Source: Prochlorococcus sp. AG-363-P06
GTDB lineage: Bacteria; Cyanobacteriota; Cyanobacteriia; PCC-6307; Cyanobiaceae
Reading direction: 5' to 3'
Assembly: GCA_003280025.1 (NCBI GenBank)
Contig: QCGD01000003.1
Location: forward strand, 78,788 to 142,787
Length of the DNA: 64,000 nucleotides
A program made the position numbers and the translations under genes. Below the pieces are notes generated by a model. That model was given only the letters and a program-made list of their open reading frames with translations. It was not told the DNA's origin and searched no databases. This document shows positions 10,316 to 19,201 of the stretch, piece after piece. The first letter of the stretch is position 1, and every line of letters begins with the position of its first letter.

Positions 10316-11042
10316 GATTCTCAGATATGTAAGTTAATCCAGTCCCTACAAAAAATAAAAATACTATCGATATTGATAGCAGTGACATTGTTAAAGGGTC
10401 TGTGGAAGGGGTAATCACTGCAGATAATATAGCAGAAGAAATTACAACTATTTTCCAATTGGATAACATTTTTTCCGTAGTAATAATTCCAAGAGAACCA
10501 AGAATAAATTGTAAAACTGGCAATTGAAATGCAATTGCAGTACTAGACATTAATAAGAGTACGAAATCAAAATATCTTTCTATTGACCATGTGGGCTCAA
10601 CTATATCAGCTCCAAAATTTATAAAGAAATTGATTGCAGCAGGAACCAATATCCACCAGGAAAAAAGTAAGCCTATAAAAAATAATAAACCTGATCCAAA
10701 GACGGCAGGTAAGATAAGACTTTTTTCTTGTTTTGTTAATCCAGGGGAAATAAATAATATTATTTGATAAATAATATATGGGATAGAAACTATAAATCCG
10801 CTATATCCAGCAACTTTGATAGCTACAAATAGAAACTCGCCAGGAGCAAGTTGGAGTAAATGTATATCATTCGCTGGGATTTCTAGAAAAGAAATTAAGG
10901 GTTTAATAATCAGAAAACTGAAAAATATTGAAATTAATATTGAATAAACTGAATTAAGTATTCTTTGTCTTAGCTCTTCCAAATGGTCGCTAAAACTCAT
11001 CTGCTTAGAAAATTTATTTTGACTTCCATCAATACTACTCAT
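10284..11042 (-). CDS. tatC: Sec-independent protein translocase TatC
   Basis: Membrane core of the twin-arginine translocase, which exports folded proteins such as the Rieske subunit. The 252-aa protein has six hydrophobic spans and the family N-terminal motif SFSDHLEELRQRI, followed by loops with conserved proline and glutamate (PGLTKQEK). The last 32 bp overlap the convergent DUF3067 gene. Confidence 0.95.
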   Translation of the reverse strand: MSSIDGSQNKFSKQMSFSDHLEELRQRILNSVYSILISIFFSFLIIKPLISFLEIPANDIHLLQLAPGEFLFVAIKVAGYSGFIVSIPYIIYQIILFISPGLTKQEKSLILPAVFGSGLLFFIGLLFSWWILVPAAINFFINFGADIVEPTWSIERYFDFVLLLMSSTAIAFQLPVLQFILGSLGIITTEKMLSNWKIVVISSAILSAVITPSTDPLTMSLLSISIVFLFFVGTGLTYISENLKSKTLSSSH

Positions 11043-11123
11043 ATTTAACTTTTTTACATTTTGAAAGATAATATTTAATAATTTATTTCTGAAAAAGTGT
11101 ACTTATTTGTTTAGCTTTATATA

Positions 11124-11384
11124 TTACTTGCTTAACTTTGGTTTAGTTGGATCTGGCAATAAAAATGGAGGAGCATCATTTAAAGATGATTCACCATAAG
11201 TTTCATATTCTCTGTAACCACCCATTTTCCCATTCGTTTTCATTAAAGCACTTACGAAAGCAAGTAATAAAAAAACTGTTGGCGCCCCAATAATTAAAGC
11301 AGCTCCAAATAAATAACCAATAATAAATTCCGGGAAAGTATGATTGCCTAAAAATTCATGTGTGCCCAAAAGAAAATCAAACAT
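11124..11384 (-). CDS. small conserved membrane protein, 86 aa, unknown function
   Basis: An 86-aa protein with one long hydrophobic stretch at about residues 18-48 and a polar C-terminal tail with a Tyr-rich part (GYREYETYGE) and a proline-rich end (APPFLLPDPTKPK). I do not recognise the family. It sits upstream of tatC on the same strand and downstream of the NFACT gene, in a photosynthesis-rich neighbourhood. The composition and clean start support a real gene. Confidence 0.8.
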   Translation of the reverse strand: MFDFLLGTHEFLGNHTFPEFIIGYLFGAALIIGAPTVFLLLAFVSALMKTNGKMGGYREYETYGESSLNDAPPFLLPDPTKPKLSK

Positions 11385-11412
11385 TTAATCTTAAAATTTT
11401 TTTTATTATAAA

Positions 11413-13113
11413 CTAAATTACAGCTTTAAGATTGTTTTTCATGTAATCTTCTCCTCTTGTAGGATTCCCCCATATAATTTCTCCTTTTTTGAAAGAAACG
11501 CATCCAGGCCCACCTTTTGTTATTTTTTGTAGATCTTTAATTTTTACCAAGTTGATAGGTACTTTAATATTTCTTTTTGCCTTACTAAATAAAGCTGCTA
11601 AATCTGCAGCTATTTGTAGATCCTCCTCTGATGCCGTTTGGGATGATGACTTTAATACAACGTGACTTCCTGGAGATTCTTGTGCATGAAACCATAGATC
11701 ACCTTTACTAGAACACTTAAAACTTATGAAATCGTTTTGCCTCATATTCCTTCCTATCTGTAGTTTTAAACCTCTTGGAGTGTTTATTTGAATTGGGGAA
11801 GATCCTATTTCAGATATATGTTTTTTCTCTTCTATTTTTTTCTTAATTTTTATATTGAACTCGTTGCAAATTTCTTCTCTTATTTCTTCAAGTAGTTTAA
11901 TTTTAATAATTAGTTCTTCATACTTTAAAGAATTTAAGTTTTCCAAAAGCGCGCTAAATTCCTCTAGCCTATTAAGTTTATTTTTATAAATATTAATTCG
12001 CTCTTTAATTAATTCTTGAGCTCTTTTAAGTTTTTTAGACTTCTTATAAAGTTTCTGACCTTGAATAATATCTTTTTTTTGGATTTTATAATTCATGAAT
12101 ATTTTATCAGCTTTTTCTTTATAGGCTAAGTGGTTTTCTGAATTTGAAAGAAGATTAGACTGCATATTTAAATTTTTTTTCTCAATATTTGTTTGTTTAG
12201 AAATTATTCCATTAATTTTTTGCCTTAATGAGTTAATTCTCTTTTTTTTCAAATGAAAACTATAATAATTTTCTAGACCAGTTACTAAATCAATAGTTTT
12301 ATCACTATGAATTTCATTATCTAAAAACCAAACACAATAAAAAAAATTATCAAATATTGAGAATTGAAAATTGTTATTTGTAAATCTATTAATCCATATT
12401 CGCCAACTTTTAAATATCTCTTTTAAATCTGAATCACTTATGCAATCAATATTTTTATTCATAATGTCTAGATTGCTTAAATTACTAAAGAACTCTAATT
12501 GCTTTGTCAAAATGGGACTTACTCCTTGATAAGTATTAATTAAACAGTATTTAAGTGATTCAGAGACGATTGAGATAGACTCTTTCCATGATTGGTAAGA
12601 CTCATTTTCGGTTGGTATTTTTTTAAGGTTAATTGGTGGTTCCGAATAAATTGAGCCTGTTGAAATAGTCCTAAAACTTGATTGACTAGAGTTTATTTGT
12701 TTACCAAGGGATATTATTTTGTGATTTTTATCTAAGTAAAAAATATTGCTGTGCTTACCCATTAATTCAAAAATTAAATACTTGATTATTTCATCTCCAG
12801 GTTTTTTTGCAAATCCAAATTTTATTACTCTTTCAAAATCATCTTGTTCTATAGAAATTAAAGCCATATATTTTAAACCATATCTTATTTGTTTAGATAG
12901 TGTACTTTCTCTGCCAATTTTTTCTGGTGGATTTATTTTTAGTATTCTGGGGGCATCTCCATGCCAAGAAACCTCTAGCCAGGTCTGAAAATCAACTCCC
13001 CTAAAACATAATTGGATTGTATTAGATTCTGGTTGTTGGGCAGTTTCAAACCTTGAAGGTAAAATATTTTTTGATAAATCATGCAATAAAGATTTAATAG
13101 ATGTAATATCCAT
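11413..13113 (-). CDS. rqcH: NFACT-family protein, RqcH-like ribosome quality control factor
   Basis: RqcH-type proteins bind stalled 50S subunits and add C-terminal alanine tails to trapped chains; older annotations call them fibronectin-binding. The protein (566 aa from this start) has an N-terminal NFACT-N domain, a Lys-rich coiled-coil middle at about 290-420 and a C-terminal NFACT-R domain with GRNMRQND, GDLWFHAQESPGSHVV and GGPGCV. An ATG 24 bp further upstream (13137) is also possible. I chose the internal one because homologues start close to MDITS. It is divergent from gmk. Confidence 0.85.
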   Translation of the reverse strand: MDITSIKSLLHDLSKNILPSRFETAQQPESNTIQLCFRGVDFQTWLEVSWHGDAPRILKINPPEKIGRESTLSKQIRYGLKYMALISIEQDDFERVIKFGFAKKPGDEIIKYLIFELMGKHSNIFYLDKNHKIISLGKQINSSQSSFRTISTGSIYSEPPINLKKIPTENESYQSWKESISIVSESLKYCLINTYQGVSPILTKQLEFFSNLSNLDIMNKNIDCISDSDLKEIFKSWRIWINRFTNNNFQFSIFDNFFYCVWFLDNEIHSDKTIDLVTGLENYYSFHLKKKRINSLRQKINGIISKQTNIEKKNLNMQSNLLSNSENHLAYKEKADKIFMNYKIQKKDIIQGQKLYKKSKKLKRAQELIKERINIYKNKLNRLEEFSALLENLNSLKYEELIIKIKLLEEIREEICNEFNIKIKKKIEEKKHISEIGSSPIQINTPRGLKLQIGRNMRQNDFISFKCSSKGDLWFHAQESPGSHVVLKSSSQTASEEDLQIAADLAALFSKAKRNIKVPINLVKIKDLQKITKGGPGCVSFKKGEIIWGNPTRGEDYMKNNLKAVI

Positions 13114-13186
13114 TATCTGGGGCACACCTTTCTGCATTATTTCTCTTTTCCTTTAAAGGAGTCTATTTTACTGTAAAAATTTTAAT

Positions 13187-13741
13187 ATGAAAAACTTAAA
13201 AAAACTAATTATTCTAACTGGACCTAGTGGAGTGGGTAAAGGAACTGTAGTTAAAGAAATATTAGATAAAGATAAAAATATTTGCCTTTCAGTATCAGCA
13301 ACCACAAGAAGTCCTAGGAAGGGTGAGAAAGAAGGTGAAAACTATTATTTTTTAAGCGAAGAAAATTTCAAAGAAATGATTAATAAAAACCTTTTTCTTG
13401 AATGGGCAAAATTTGCAGGAAACTATTATGGTACACCTATATCTTTTGTAAAAGACAAAATAGAAGACGGATTTATTGTATTACTTGAAATTGAAGTAGA
13501 GGGTGCTAAACAAATTAAAGATAAGTTTCCTGACTCATTATCTATATTTATATTGCCTCCAAGCAAAGAGGAATTAGAGAGAAGAATAAGAAATAGGGGT
13601 ACAGAAAAAGAGGAAGCTATAAATAGAAGACTTAGCAGGTCTACCTATGAAATAGCATCCTCTGATGAATTTGATTTTAAATTAACAAATAGAGATGTTG
13701 ATGAAACGGCTGAGAGAATAATTAAAATTATTAGGTCTTGA
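13187..13741 (+). CDS. gmk: guanylate kinase
   Basis: Phosphorylates GMP to GDP. The 184-aa protein has the P-loop GPSGVGKGT at about residues 12-20, the GMP-binding segment TTRSPRKGE, and YYFLSEENF, all typical of bacterial Gmk. It is followed by the convergent psaJ-psaF genes after 17 bp. Confidence 0.96.
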   Translation: MKNLKKLIILTGPSGVGKGTVVKEILDKDKNICLSVSATTRSPRKGEKEGENYYFLSEENFKEMINKNLFLEWAKFAGNYYGTPISFVKDKIEDGFIVLLEIEVEGAKQIKDKFPDSLSIFILPPSKEELERRIRNRGTEKEEAINRRLSRSTYEIASSDEFDFKLTNRDVDETAERIIKIIRS

Positions 13742-13758
13742 TTATTCTCTTATAAATA

Positions 13759-13899
13759 TCAGCTCACGCTCATTGGATGGAATAATAAATCAGGAAAAAA
13801 CCTATTAAATTCAATGATTATACCTGCTGTGACAGTCAACCAAGCTGCTGCAACTACAGGAGCTGATCTCATGTATTTAGTGCTGAAAATTTTGAACAT
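13759..13899 (-). CDS. psaJ: photosystem I reaction centre subunit IX
   Basis: A 46-aa single-span thylakoid protein that stabilises PsaF in photosystem I. Reading from the ATG at 13897-13899 it begins [16 protein letters not shown], has one transmembrane helix, and contains the family segment [14 protein letters not shown]. It lies 29 bp downstream of psaF, the usual psaF-psaJ pair. Confidence 0.93.
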   Translation of the reverse strand: MFKIFSTKYMRSAPVVAAAWLTVTAGIIIEFNRFFPDLLFHPMSVS

Positions 13900-13928
13900 T
13901 TTTTTAAATAAATATTTAAGGATAAGTT

Positions 13929-14483
13929 TTAGCGAGGACCATTTAGAGTGATATTCTTATCGGATTCTCTAAGTTCACCGCTTCTTCCTTGCGTATTTGC
14001 AAGTAATGGCCACTGAGCACCTTTAATAAGACATTGCTGGGCAAGTTCAAAATCTATAAAGATTTCGTTTTCAGCAGGATTCTTAGTCTTTTTAGATTCA
14101 ATTAAATACTCCCTACCTGACCAACCAATTATGCCGGCAATATAAATAAATATTGTTCCTGGAATTAGAAGATCTCCTTCATGTCCTCTGTTAAAAAGTG
14201 CTCCCCATGGTTCTAGTGGCGCACCTAAAATTAAATGAGGTAAGCCATCATCTCCGCAAGATGCTTTGCCATACCTTTCAAACCTTGCTATATCTTTTTG
14301 GGTAGTGGCAGAATTAGCTCTCTCAATAAATTTTGGGTTCTCAGAACATTTTGTGAGAGCTGATGCAGTAAATTCTGTACTTGCTCTGTCAGCATTTAAA
14401 GCTGGTCCATTAGCAGCTAAAGCAATTGGAGTAAGGCCAAGAAACAGAAAAACCGAGGTTATGATTGAAAAAAAGAATTTCAT
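13929..14483 (-). CDS. psaF: photosystem I reaction centre subunit III (PsaF)
   Basis: Lumenal and membrane subunit of photosystem I near the plastocyanin or cytochrome c6 docking site. From the ATG at 14481-14483 it is 184 aa, with a cleavable signal ending near ALAA and the Cys pair ([17 protein letters not shown]) that forms a lumenal disulfide in PsaF. A transmembrane segment follows ([17 protein letters not shown]). An in-frame TTG lies 9 bp upstream but the ATG is more natural. It is divergent from tsaD. Confidence 0.96.
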   Translation of the reverse strand: MKFFFSIITSVFLFLGLTPIALAANGPALNADRASTEFTASALTKCSENPKFIERANSATTQKDIARFERYGKASCGDDGLPHLILGAPLEPWGALFNRGHEGDLLIPGTIFIYIAGIIGWSGREYLIESKKTKNPAENEIFIDFELAQQCLIKGAQWPLLANTQGRSGELRESDKNITLNGPR

Positions 14484-14556
14484 AAGTTGCAATCTTTAAT
14501 TCCTTTTAATGTTAGATAAGAAATTAATATTAAAATAGAACAATATTGATTAAAAT

Positions 14557-15627
14557 ATGCATAAAGTTCTAGCTATTGAAACAAGTTGTGATGAGACGTC
14601 TGTATCTTTAGTTTCAAATAGCGGAGATAATTATAAAATACATTCGAACATTATTGCATCTCAAATTGACGACCATGCTAAGTGGGGAGGGGTTGTTCCA
14701 GAACTTGCAGCGAGGAAGCACTTGGAGTTATTACCGTTTGTTCTAGAAAAAGCATTAAATGAATCTAAAATAAAAATTGAAGATGTTGATGCTATAGCAT
14801 CAACAGTAGCTCCAGGATTAGTAGGCTGTCTAAGAGTTGGTTCAGTTACGGCAAGATCTCTTTGTTATTTATATTCAAAACCTTTCTTAGGGATTCATCA
14901 TTTAGAAGGACATCTCTCCTCGATACTATTTTCAGAGAATTATCCCAAGAAAACTTTTCTTACCTTACTTGTAAGCGGTGGGCATACTGAATTAATTAAA
15001 GTTGGAGAGAAAAGGGAAATGTATAGACTTGGAAAAAGTTTTGATGATGCAGCTGGAGAAGCTTTTGATAAGGTAGGAAGATTATTAGGTCTTGGTTATC
15101 CTGGAGGCCCAGCAATTGAAAAGATCGCTAAAAAGGGAGATCCTTATAAGTTTGATTTACCCAAATGTAGAATTTCTGATAAAGAAGGAGGTTTTTTGAA
15201 ATATGATTTTTCTTTTAGTGGTTTAAAAACTGCTGTATTAAGATTAGTGGAGAAAATAAATCTTGATACCTGCAATCTTCCTGTTCCCGATATCGCTGCA
15301 AGTTTTGAAAGGGTTGTCGCAGAAGTTTTGGTGGATAGGACAATAAAATGTGCAAGAGATCATAATTTGGATAATATTGTGGTTGTTGGTGGAGTTGCAG
15401 CAAACGATACGTTAAGAAAAATGATGATTAGCGAAGCAAGCAAAAATTCTATTAAAGTTAATTTGGCACCTATTAATCTTTGTACAGATAATGCTGCAAT
15501 GATTGGAGCTGCTGCTTTATTTAGACTCAAATTTAAGGAATATCAGAGTTCTCTTAAATTAGGAGTCTCAGGAAGACTTTCTATTGATCAAGCAACTTCC
15601 CTTTATGAGGAAAACCCTCCTTTTTAA
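14557..15627 (+). CDS. tsaD: tRNA N6-adenosine threonylcarbamoyltransferase TsaD
   Basis: Transfers the threonylcarbamoyl group to A37 of ANN-decoding tRNAs with TsaB and TsaE. The 356-aa protein has the N-terminal motif IETSCDET at residues 7-14, the metal-binding HHLEGH segment, SGGHTEL, and FDDAAGEAFDKVGRLLGL. All are standard for the Kae1/TsaD family. It is followed after 6 bp by the hli gene, so the two may share a transcript. Confidence 0.96.
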   Translation: MHKVLAIETSCDETSVSLVSNSGDNYKIHSNIIASQIDDHAKWGGVVPELAARKHLELLPFVLEKALNESKIKIEDVDAIASTVAPGLVGCLRVGSVTARSLCYLYSKPFLGIHHLEGHLSSILFSENYPKKTFLTLLVSGGHTELIKVGEKREMYRLGKSFDDAAGEAFDKVGRLLGLGYPGGPAIEKIAKKGDPYKFDLPKCRISDKEGGFLKYDFSFSGLKTAVLRLVEKINLDTCNLPVPDIAASFERVVAEVLVDRTIKCARDHNLDNIVVVGGVAANDTLRKMMISEASKNSIKVNLAPINLCTDNAAMIGAAALFRLKFKEYQSSLKLGVSGRLSIDQATSLYEENPPF

Positions 15628-15633
15628 AATTAA

Positions 15634-15813
15634 ATGAATAAACGATCTGAAGTGGAAATTAAAGAAAAGAAGAATTTAGTTGATAAAAGTGAGCTCAACT
15701 TATGGAAAAGAGGCTTTACCCCACAGGCTGAAATATGGAATGGGAGAATGGCAACAGTAGGTATAGGAATAATATTGATAGTTATTGCTTTAATTAGTCA
15801 ATTCCCTTCTTAA
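15634..15813 (+). CDS. hli: high-light-inducible protein (HLIP, chlorophyll a/b-binding-like)
   Basis: A 59-aa one-helix protein. The N-terminal half is charged and soluble; the helix carries the chlorophyll-binding signature AEIWNGRMATVG at about residues 32-43 followed by a hydrophobic run. HLIPs bind chlorophyll and carotenoid and protect photosystem II assembly and chlorophyll synthesis under excess light. The start at 15634 is 7 bp after the tsaD stop. Which of the many hli paralogues this is cannot be told here. Confidence 0.92.
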   Translation: MNKRSEVEIKEKKNLVDKSELNLWKRGFTPQAEIWNGRMATVGIGIILIVIALISQFPS

Positions 15814-15971
15814 TTATTTGTACATATGGATTTACTCTTTGAATATATCTTGGATTGATTTATGTTTTACTTTGCCATAGGGGTTAAATTAAAGAATATT
15901 GTTTTTATATGGACTTGATATATGATAATTGATTTAATCAAATTAATTAATATTTTTAATTAGAAACTTAT

Positions 15972-17171
15972 ATGACGCCTGAAAGGCTTGGATTACTTTG
16001 GGGTATAACTGTTTTCTCAGGAGCTTTTGCTCGATTGATTTCTTCAATCTCTGGATTCCCAAGTGTTGTAATTTTATTACTTTCTGGATTATTTATTGGG
16101 AGATCAGGTTTAGGACTAGTTGAGCCTCTCGATCTAGGTGAGGGACTTGAAACTATAGTTGGACTTTTAGTTTGTTTGGTTTTATTTGAAGGTGGACTAA
16201 ATTTAAAACTTCCAGAAGGGAATATAAGAAATACGGTGTTAAAAATTTCATTAATCCGACTATTAATTTCTTTATCAGCGGGCATTATTATTGCCCATTG
16301 GCTAGCAGGCCTTTCATGGCAAGTGGCAGGAGTTTATAGTGCAATAGTTCTTGCTACAGGACCAACAGTTGTTTCTCCATTAGTCGAGCAAATAAAATTA
16401 TCCTCTCCACTATCTGAAGTACTAAAAGCTGAGGGCTTGGTTCTTGAGCCAATTGGTGCCGTACTCGCTTTATTATTATTAGAATTTATACTGGGTGATT
16501 TGCATGGCATTCAAGAAGTTTTTATTGCATTAATGCAAAGATTAGGCGGTGGAATCCTAATAGGTTTAAGTTCAGGATGGTTATTATCTGAAATTTTAAA
16601 GAAAATAAAAAATGAGGCTTCATTTGGAATAGAGCTGCAAGTTACGTTAGGGTTTATTTTTCTTGTATATGGAATTTGTGAATATTTCTTGCCTGAGTCA
16701 GGTCTTCCTGCTTCTGTTGCTTCTGGATTTATTGTAGGTAAAAGAGAAATTATTGATAAAGAAAAATTAGATAATTTGATAGGTGAATTAGCTCAATTAG
16801 CTATAACAGTTCTTTTCCCTTTACTGGCCGCTGATGTGTCTTGGGGAGAATTGAGCCCTCTCGGATGGGGAGGACTTGTTTGCGTATTTATGATGATGGT
16901 AATAGTAAGACCAATGTCTATTTCAATAGCAACAATAGGGAGGGATTTAGCATTAAAGGAAAAAATATTTTTAGCTTGGTTGGCACCTAGGGGAATTGTG
17001 ACAGCTGCTGTAGCCTCTCTTTTCTCTATAAGATTAGAGCAAGCAGGAGTACTAGGTGCTGGACGCCTTCAAGGACTTGTATTTCTTACTATATTAATGA
17101 CGGTAGGAATTCAAGGGCTTACAGCTAGGCCACTAGCAAATTTTTTGGGCTTAACAGAAAAGAAAATTTAG
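15972..17171 (+). CDS. monovalent cation/proton antiporter, CPA family
   Basis: A 399-aa integral membrane protein with about 11-12 hydrophobic segments, matching Na+(or K+)/H+ exchangers of the NhaP/Kef type. The segment TGPTVVSPLVEQIKLSSPLS is the family unwound-helix region. It is followed by an EGLVLEP stretch where many CPA1 proteins have an Asn-Asp pair, which suggests a separate subfamily. The C-terminal APRGIVTAAVASL is also typical. Which ion it carries is not known. Its stop shares a 4-bp TTAG overlap with gltX. Confidence 0.85.
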   Translation: MTPERLGLLWGITVFSGAFARLISSISGFPSVVILLLSGLFIGRSGLGLVEPLDLGEGLETIVGLLVCLVLFEGGLNLKLPEGNIRNTVLKISLIRLLISLSAGIIIAHWLAGLSWQVAGVYSAIVLATGPTVVSPLVEQIKLSSPLSEVLKAEGLVLEPIGAVLALLLLEFILGDLHGIQEVFIALMQRLGGGILIGLSSGWLLSEILKKIKNEASFGIELQVTLGFIFLVYGICEYFLPESGLPASVASGFIVGKREIIDKEKLDNLIGELAQLAITVLFPLLAADVSWGELSPLGWGGLVCVFMMMVIVRPMSISIATIGRDLALKEKIFLAWLAPRGIVTAAVASLFSIRLEQAGVLGAGRLQGLVFLTILMTVGIQGLTARPLANFLGLTEKKI

Positions 17172-18607
17172 GGAGAGATAAAGCATCTTTCAATTCTTAA
17201 TAAGTCACTTTTGTTCTCTGATAAAAGTTCCCAACTTTGAATTAAATCGGGGCCACTAAGACAACCAAAAAAAGCTACTCTTAATGCTTTCATTACAATG
17301 CCTTTTTTAATAGAGTGGGTTTTGGAAATTTTGTTTATTATTTCTTTCGCTTTGTCTTGGTCAAGTCTATCAATATTTTCTTGACGTAAGTAAGATAATA
17401 TTTGTTTTAAAGATTCTTTGCTTTCCTTATTTTTAAGCAATTCCTGCCCCTCTTCTTGAATTTGTGGTAAAGAAAAAAATGGTTTTGACTGATCAATGGC
17501 ATCTTTTAAAATAATCATTGAGTCTTTTAACAAAGTCGTTAATTTTAGATCCCAATCTGAAGATGGAGATTTCCAACCTAAATTATCCCAGTATTTTTTT
17601 ATAATTTCACTTAATTTGCTTGACTCCATTTTCTTGATGTATTGAGCATTTATCCAGTTAAGCTTTTCCCAATTAAATTTAGCTCCTGCTTTATTTATAT
17701 CAGATAAGTCAAAGATCTTAGATATCTCATTTAGGGAAAGTATTTCATTCTCACAAGTTTTAGGTGACCACCCTAAGAATGACATGTAATTGGCTAATGC
17801 TTCAGGTAAATAACCCATTTCCCTGAATTCGTCAATTGAAGTAACGCAATCACGTTTAGATAGTTTTTTCCCTTCGCTATTTAATATGAGTGGAGTATGA
17901 GAAAATATCGGCAATTTAAATTCTAGCGCTCTATAAATCAATATCTGTTTTGCAGTATTTGAAATATGATCTTCACCTCGAACTACATGGGTAATATTCA
18001 TAAAATTGTCATCAACTACAACAGCAAGATTATATAAAGGATCGCCAATATCATATCCTGTTGCTCTTCTTGATAAAACTAAATCACCGCCTAAATCCTT
18101 CCCATGCCATTTTATCTCTCCTCTAATTTGATCTGCCCAGTTTATTTCTGCTTTTTCGTCAATTTTAAATCTTATTACTGAGGTCCTTCCTTGGGATATG
18201 AATTCTTCAATTTCTTGCTTTGAAAGATTTCTATGCCTATTGTCATGCTTTGGAGGTAATCCCTTTTCTTTTTGTTCTTCTCTTAGTTGATTAATCTCTT
18301 CTTCTGAAGTGAAGCATCTATAAGCGGCTCCTATTTCTAATAGCTTTTTGATGTGATTTTTGTGAATAGAAATCCGGTTACTTTGTTGAACAGGTTCTTC
18401 ATCCCATTCAAGTCCAAGCCATTTTAAACCCTCTAAAATATTCTTTGTATATTCAGATTTAGACCGAAGAAAGTCGGTATCTTCTATTCTTATAAGAAAT
18501 TTGCCATTTGTTTTTTTTGCATAAAGCCAGTTAAATAATGCCGTTCTTGCCGTGCCTATGTGTAATAAACCAGTTGGACTAGGGGCTAACCTTAAACGTT
18601 TTTCCAA
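17168..18607 (-). CDS. gltX: glutamate--tRNA ligase
   Basis: Charges tRNA-Glu. In cyanobacteria Glu-tRNA also feeds 5-aminolevulinate synthesis, upstream of hemL and hemC seen in this window. The 479-aa class I synthetase has the HIGH-type motif LLHIGTARTA near residue 14, the KLSKRD motif near 254, and typical WADQIRGEI and VVRGEDHISNTA segments. The start is TTG at 18605-18607, only 16 bp from the 3' end of tRNA-Asp. No ATG is available nearby and no Shine-Dalgarno fits in the T-rich gap. Confidence 0.95.
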   Translation of the reverse strand: MEKRLRLAPSPTGLLHIGTARTALFNWLYAKKTNGKFLIRIEDTDFLRSKSEYTKNILEGLKWLGLEWDEEPVQQSNRISIHKNHIKKLLEIGAAYRCFTSEEEINQLREEQKEKGLPPKHDNRHRNLSKQEIEEFISQGRTSVIRFKIDEKAEINWADQIRGEIKWHGKDLGGDLVLSRRATGYDIGDPLYNLAVVVDDNFMNITHVVRGEDHISNTAKQILIYRALEFKLPIFSHTPLILNSEGKKLSKRDCVTSIDEFREMGYLPEALANYMSFLGWSPKTCENEILSLNEISKIFDLSDINKAGAKFNWEKLNWINAQYIKKMESSKLSEIIKKYWDNLGWKSPSSDWDLKLTTLLKDSMIILKDAIDQSKPFFSLPQIQEEGQELLKNKESKESLKQILSYLRQENIDRLDQDKAKEIINKISKTHSIKKGIVMKALRVAFFGCLSGPDLIQSWELLSENKSDLLRIERCFISP

Positions 18608-18610
18608 TTT

Positions 18611-18623
18611 AAAAAAAAAAAAA
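18611..18623 (-). other. T13 tract between tRNA-Asp and gltX
   Basis: Thirteen uninterrupted A on the plus strand, hence T13 in the transcribed sense, directly after the discriminator base of tRNA-Asp and 3 bp before the TTG start of gltX. It could act as a U-rich 3' trailer, a termination signal using the tRNA fold, or part of the gltX leader. Confidence 0.8.
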
Positions 18624-18697
18624 CGGGACCGACGGGATTCGAACCCGCAACTTCCGCCGTGACAGGGCGGTGCTCTAACCAGTTGAACTACGGTCCC
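18624..18697 (-). tRNA. tRNA-Asp (GTC)
   Basis: The reverse strand folds into a full cloverleaf. The seven-pair acceptor stem is GGGACCG with CGGTCCC and the discriminator is G. The anticodon loop CTGTCAC lies between CCGCC and GGCGG, and the T arm contains GGTTCGAAT. The anticodon GTC assigns it to aspartate, and G73 agrees. The CCA end is not encoded; a T13 tract follows directly. Confidence 0.96.
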
Positions 18698-18851
18698 ATA
18701 TCTTTACTCTAATTTAATTAGAGCAATATATTTAAAATTATCAGATCATAATACTGATTTAATGTTGTTGTAATAAAAAAAATTCATAAATTTGAGGATT
18801 CAAAGAAATAATTAGTTTTAGAACTTTTTAAAGATTATAAAACAGTTTATG

Positions 18852-19040
18852 TTAAGGCCTAAAACCAGCTGGTTCTATCAACCTTACTTGATTACCCCTA
18901 GCTGTGAATTCTCTGCCCTGGTCGCTTTGTACTACAACTCTTCCACCAGATTTTACTCTGATAACCCTTGCACGAACCCATCCTAAAGCAGCTGATTCGA
19001 GGACTTTAACTACATCCCCTGGTTGAAGATCTAACTCCAT
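18852..19040 (-). CDS. small conserved protein, 62 aa, unknown function
   Basis: From the ATG at 19038-19040 the protein is 62 aa, rich in Val, Arg and Gly, with a likely small all-beta fold (LQPGDVVKVLESAALGWVRA, then SDQGREFTARGNQVRLI). The pattern resembles SH3-like or KOW-like barrels, which fits a nucleic-acid or ribosome role, but this is a guess. An upstream in-frame TTG (19073) would start 2 bp from the tRNA-Trp 3' end and is less likely. It lies between two tRNA genes. Confidence 0.8.
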   Translation of the reverse strand: MELDLQPGDVVKVLESAALGWVRARVIRVKSGGRVVVQSDQGREFTARGNQVRLIEPAGFRP

Positions 19041-19074
19041 CTCATGAAAAAATAATTTACAGAATGTTGTCAAA

Positions 19075-19147
19075 CGCGTCGTGGAGGACTTGAACCCCCG
19101 ACATCAGGTTTTGGAGACCTGCGTTCTACCAACTGAACTAACGACGC
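19075..19147 (-). tRNA. tRNA-Trp (CCA)
   Basis: The reverse strand forms a cloverleaf with acceptor stem GCGTCGT/ACGACGC, the anticodon loop CTCCAAA between CAGGT and ACCTG, and a T arm GGGGGTTCAAGTCC. The anticodon CCA reads tryptophan and the discriminator is G. It lies downstream of rplS on the same strand. Confidence 0.95.
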
Positions 19148-19201
19148 ATTTAAATGATTATAAGCGCCTGGTGACCAATAGGCTGAAACTACTTTACAAC
19201 T

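Noticed and set aside
14266..14499. Plus-strand open frame opposite psaF
   Set aside because: Antisense shadow of psaF; no promoter or family support.
15814..15971. Possible small gene between hli and the antiporter
   Set aside because: The only ATG-started frames are 10 and 18 codons long with no protein-like pattern.
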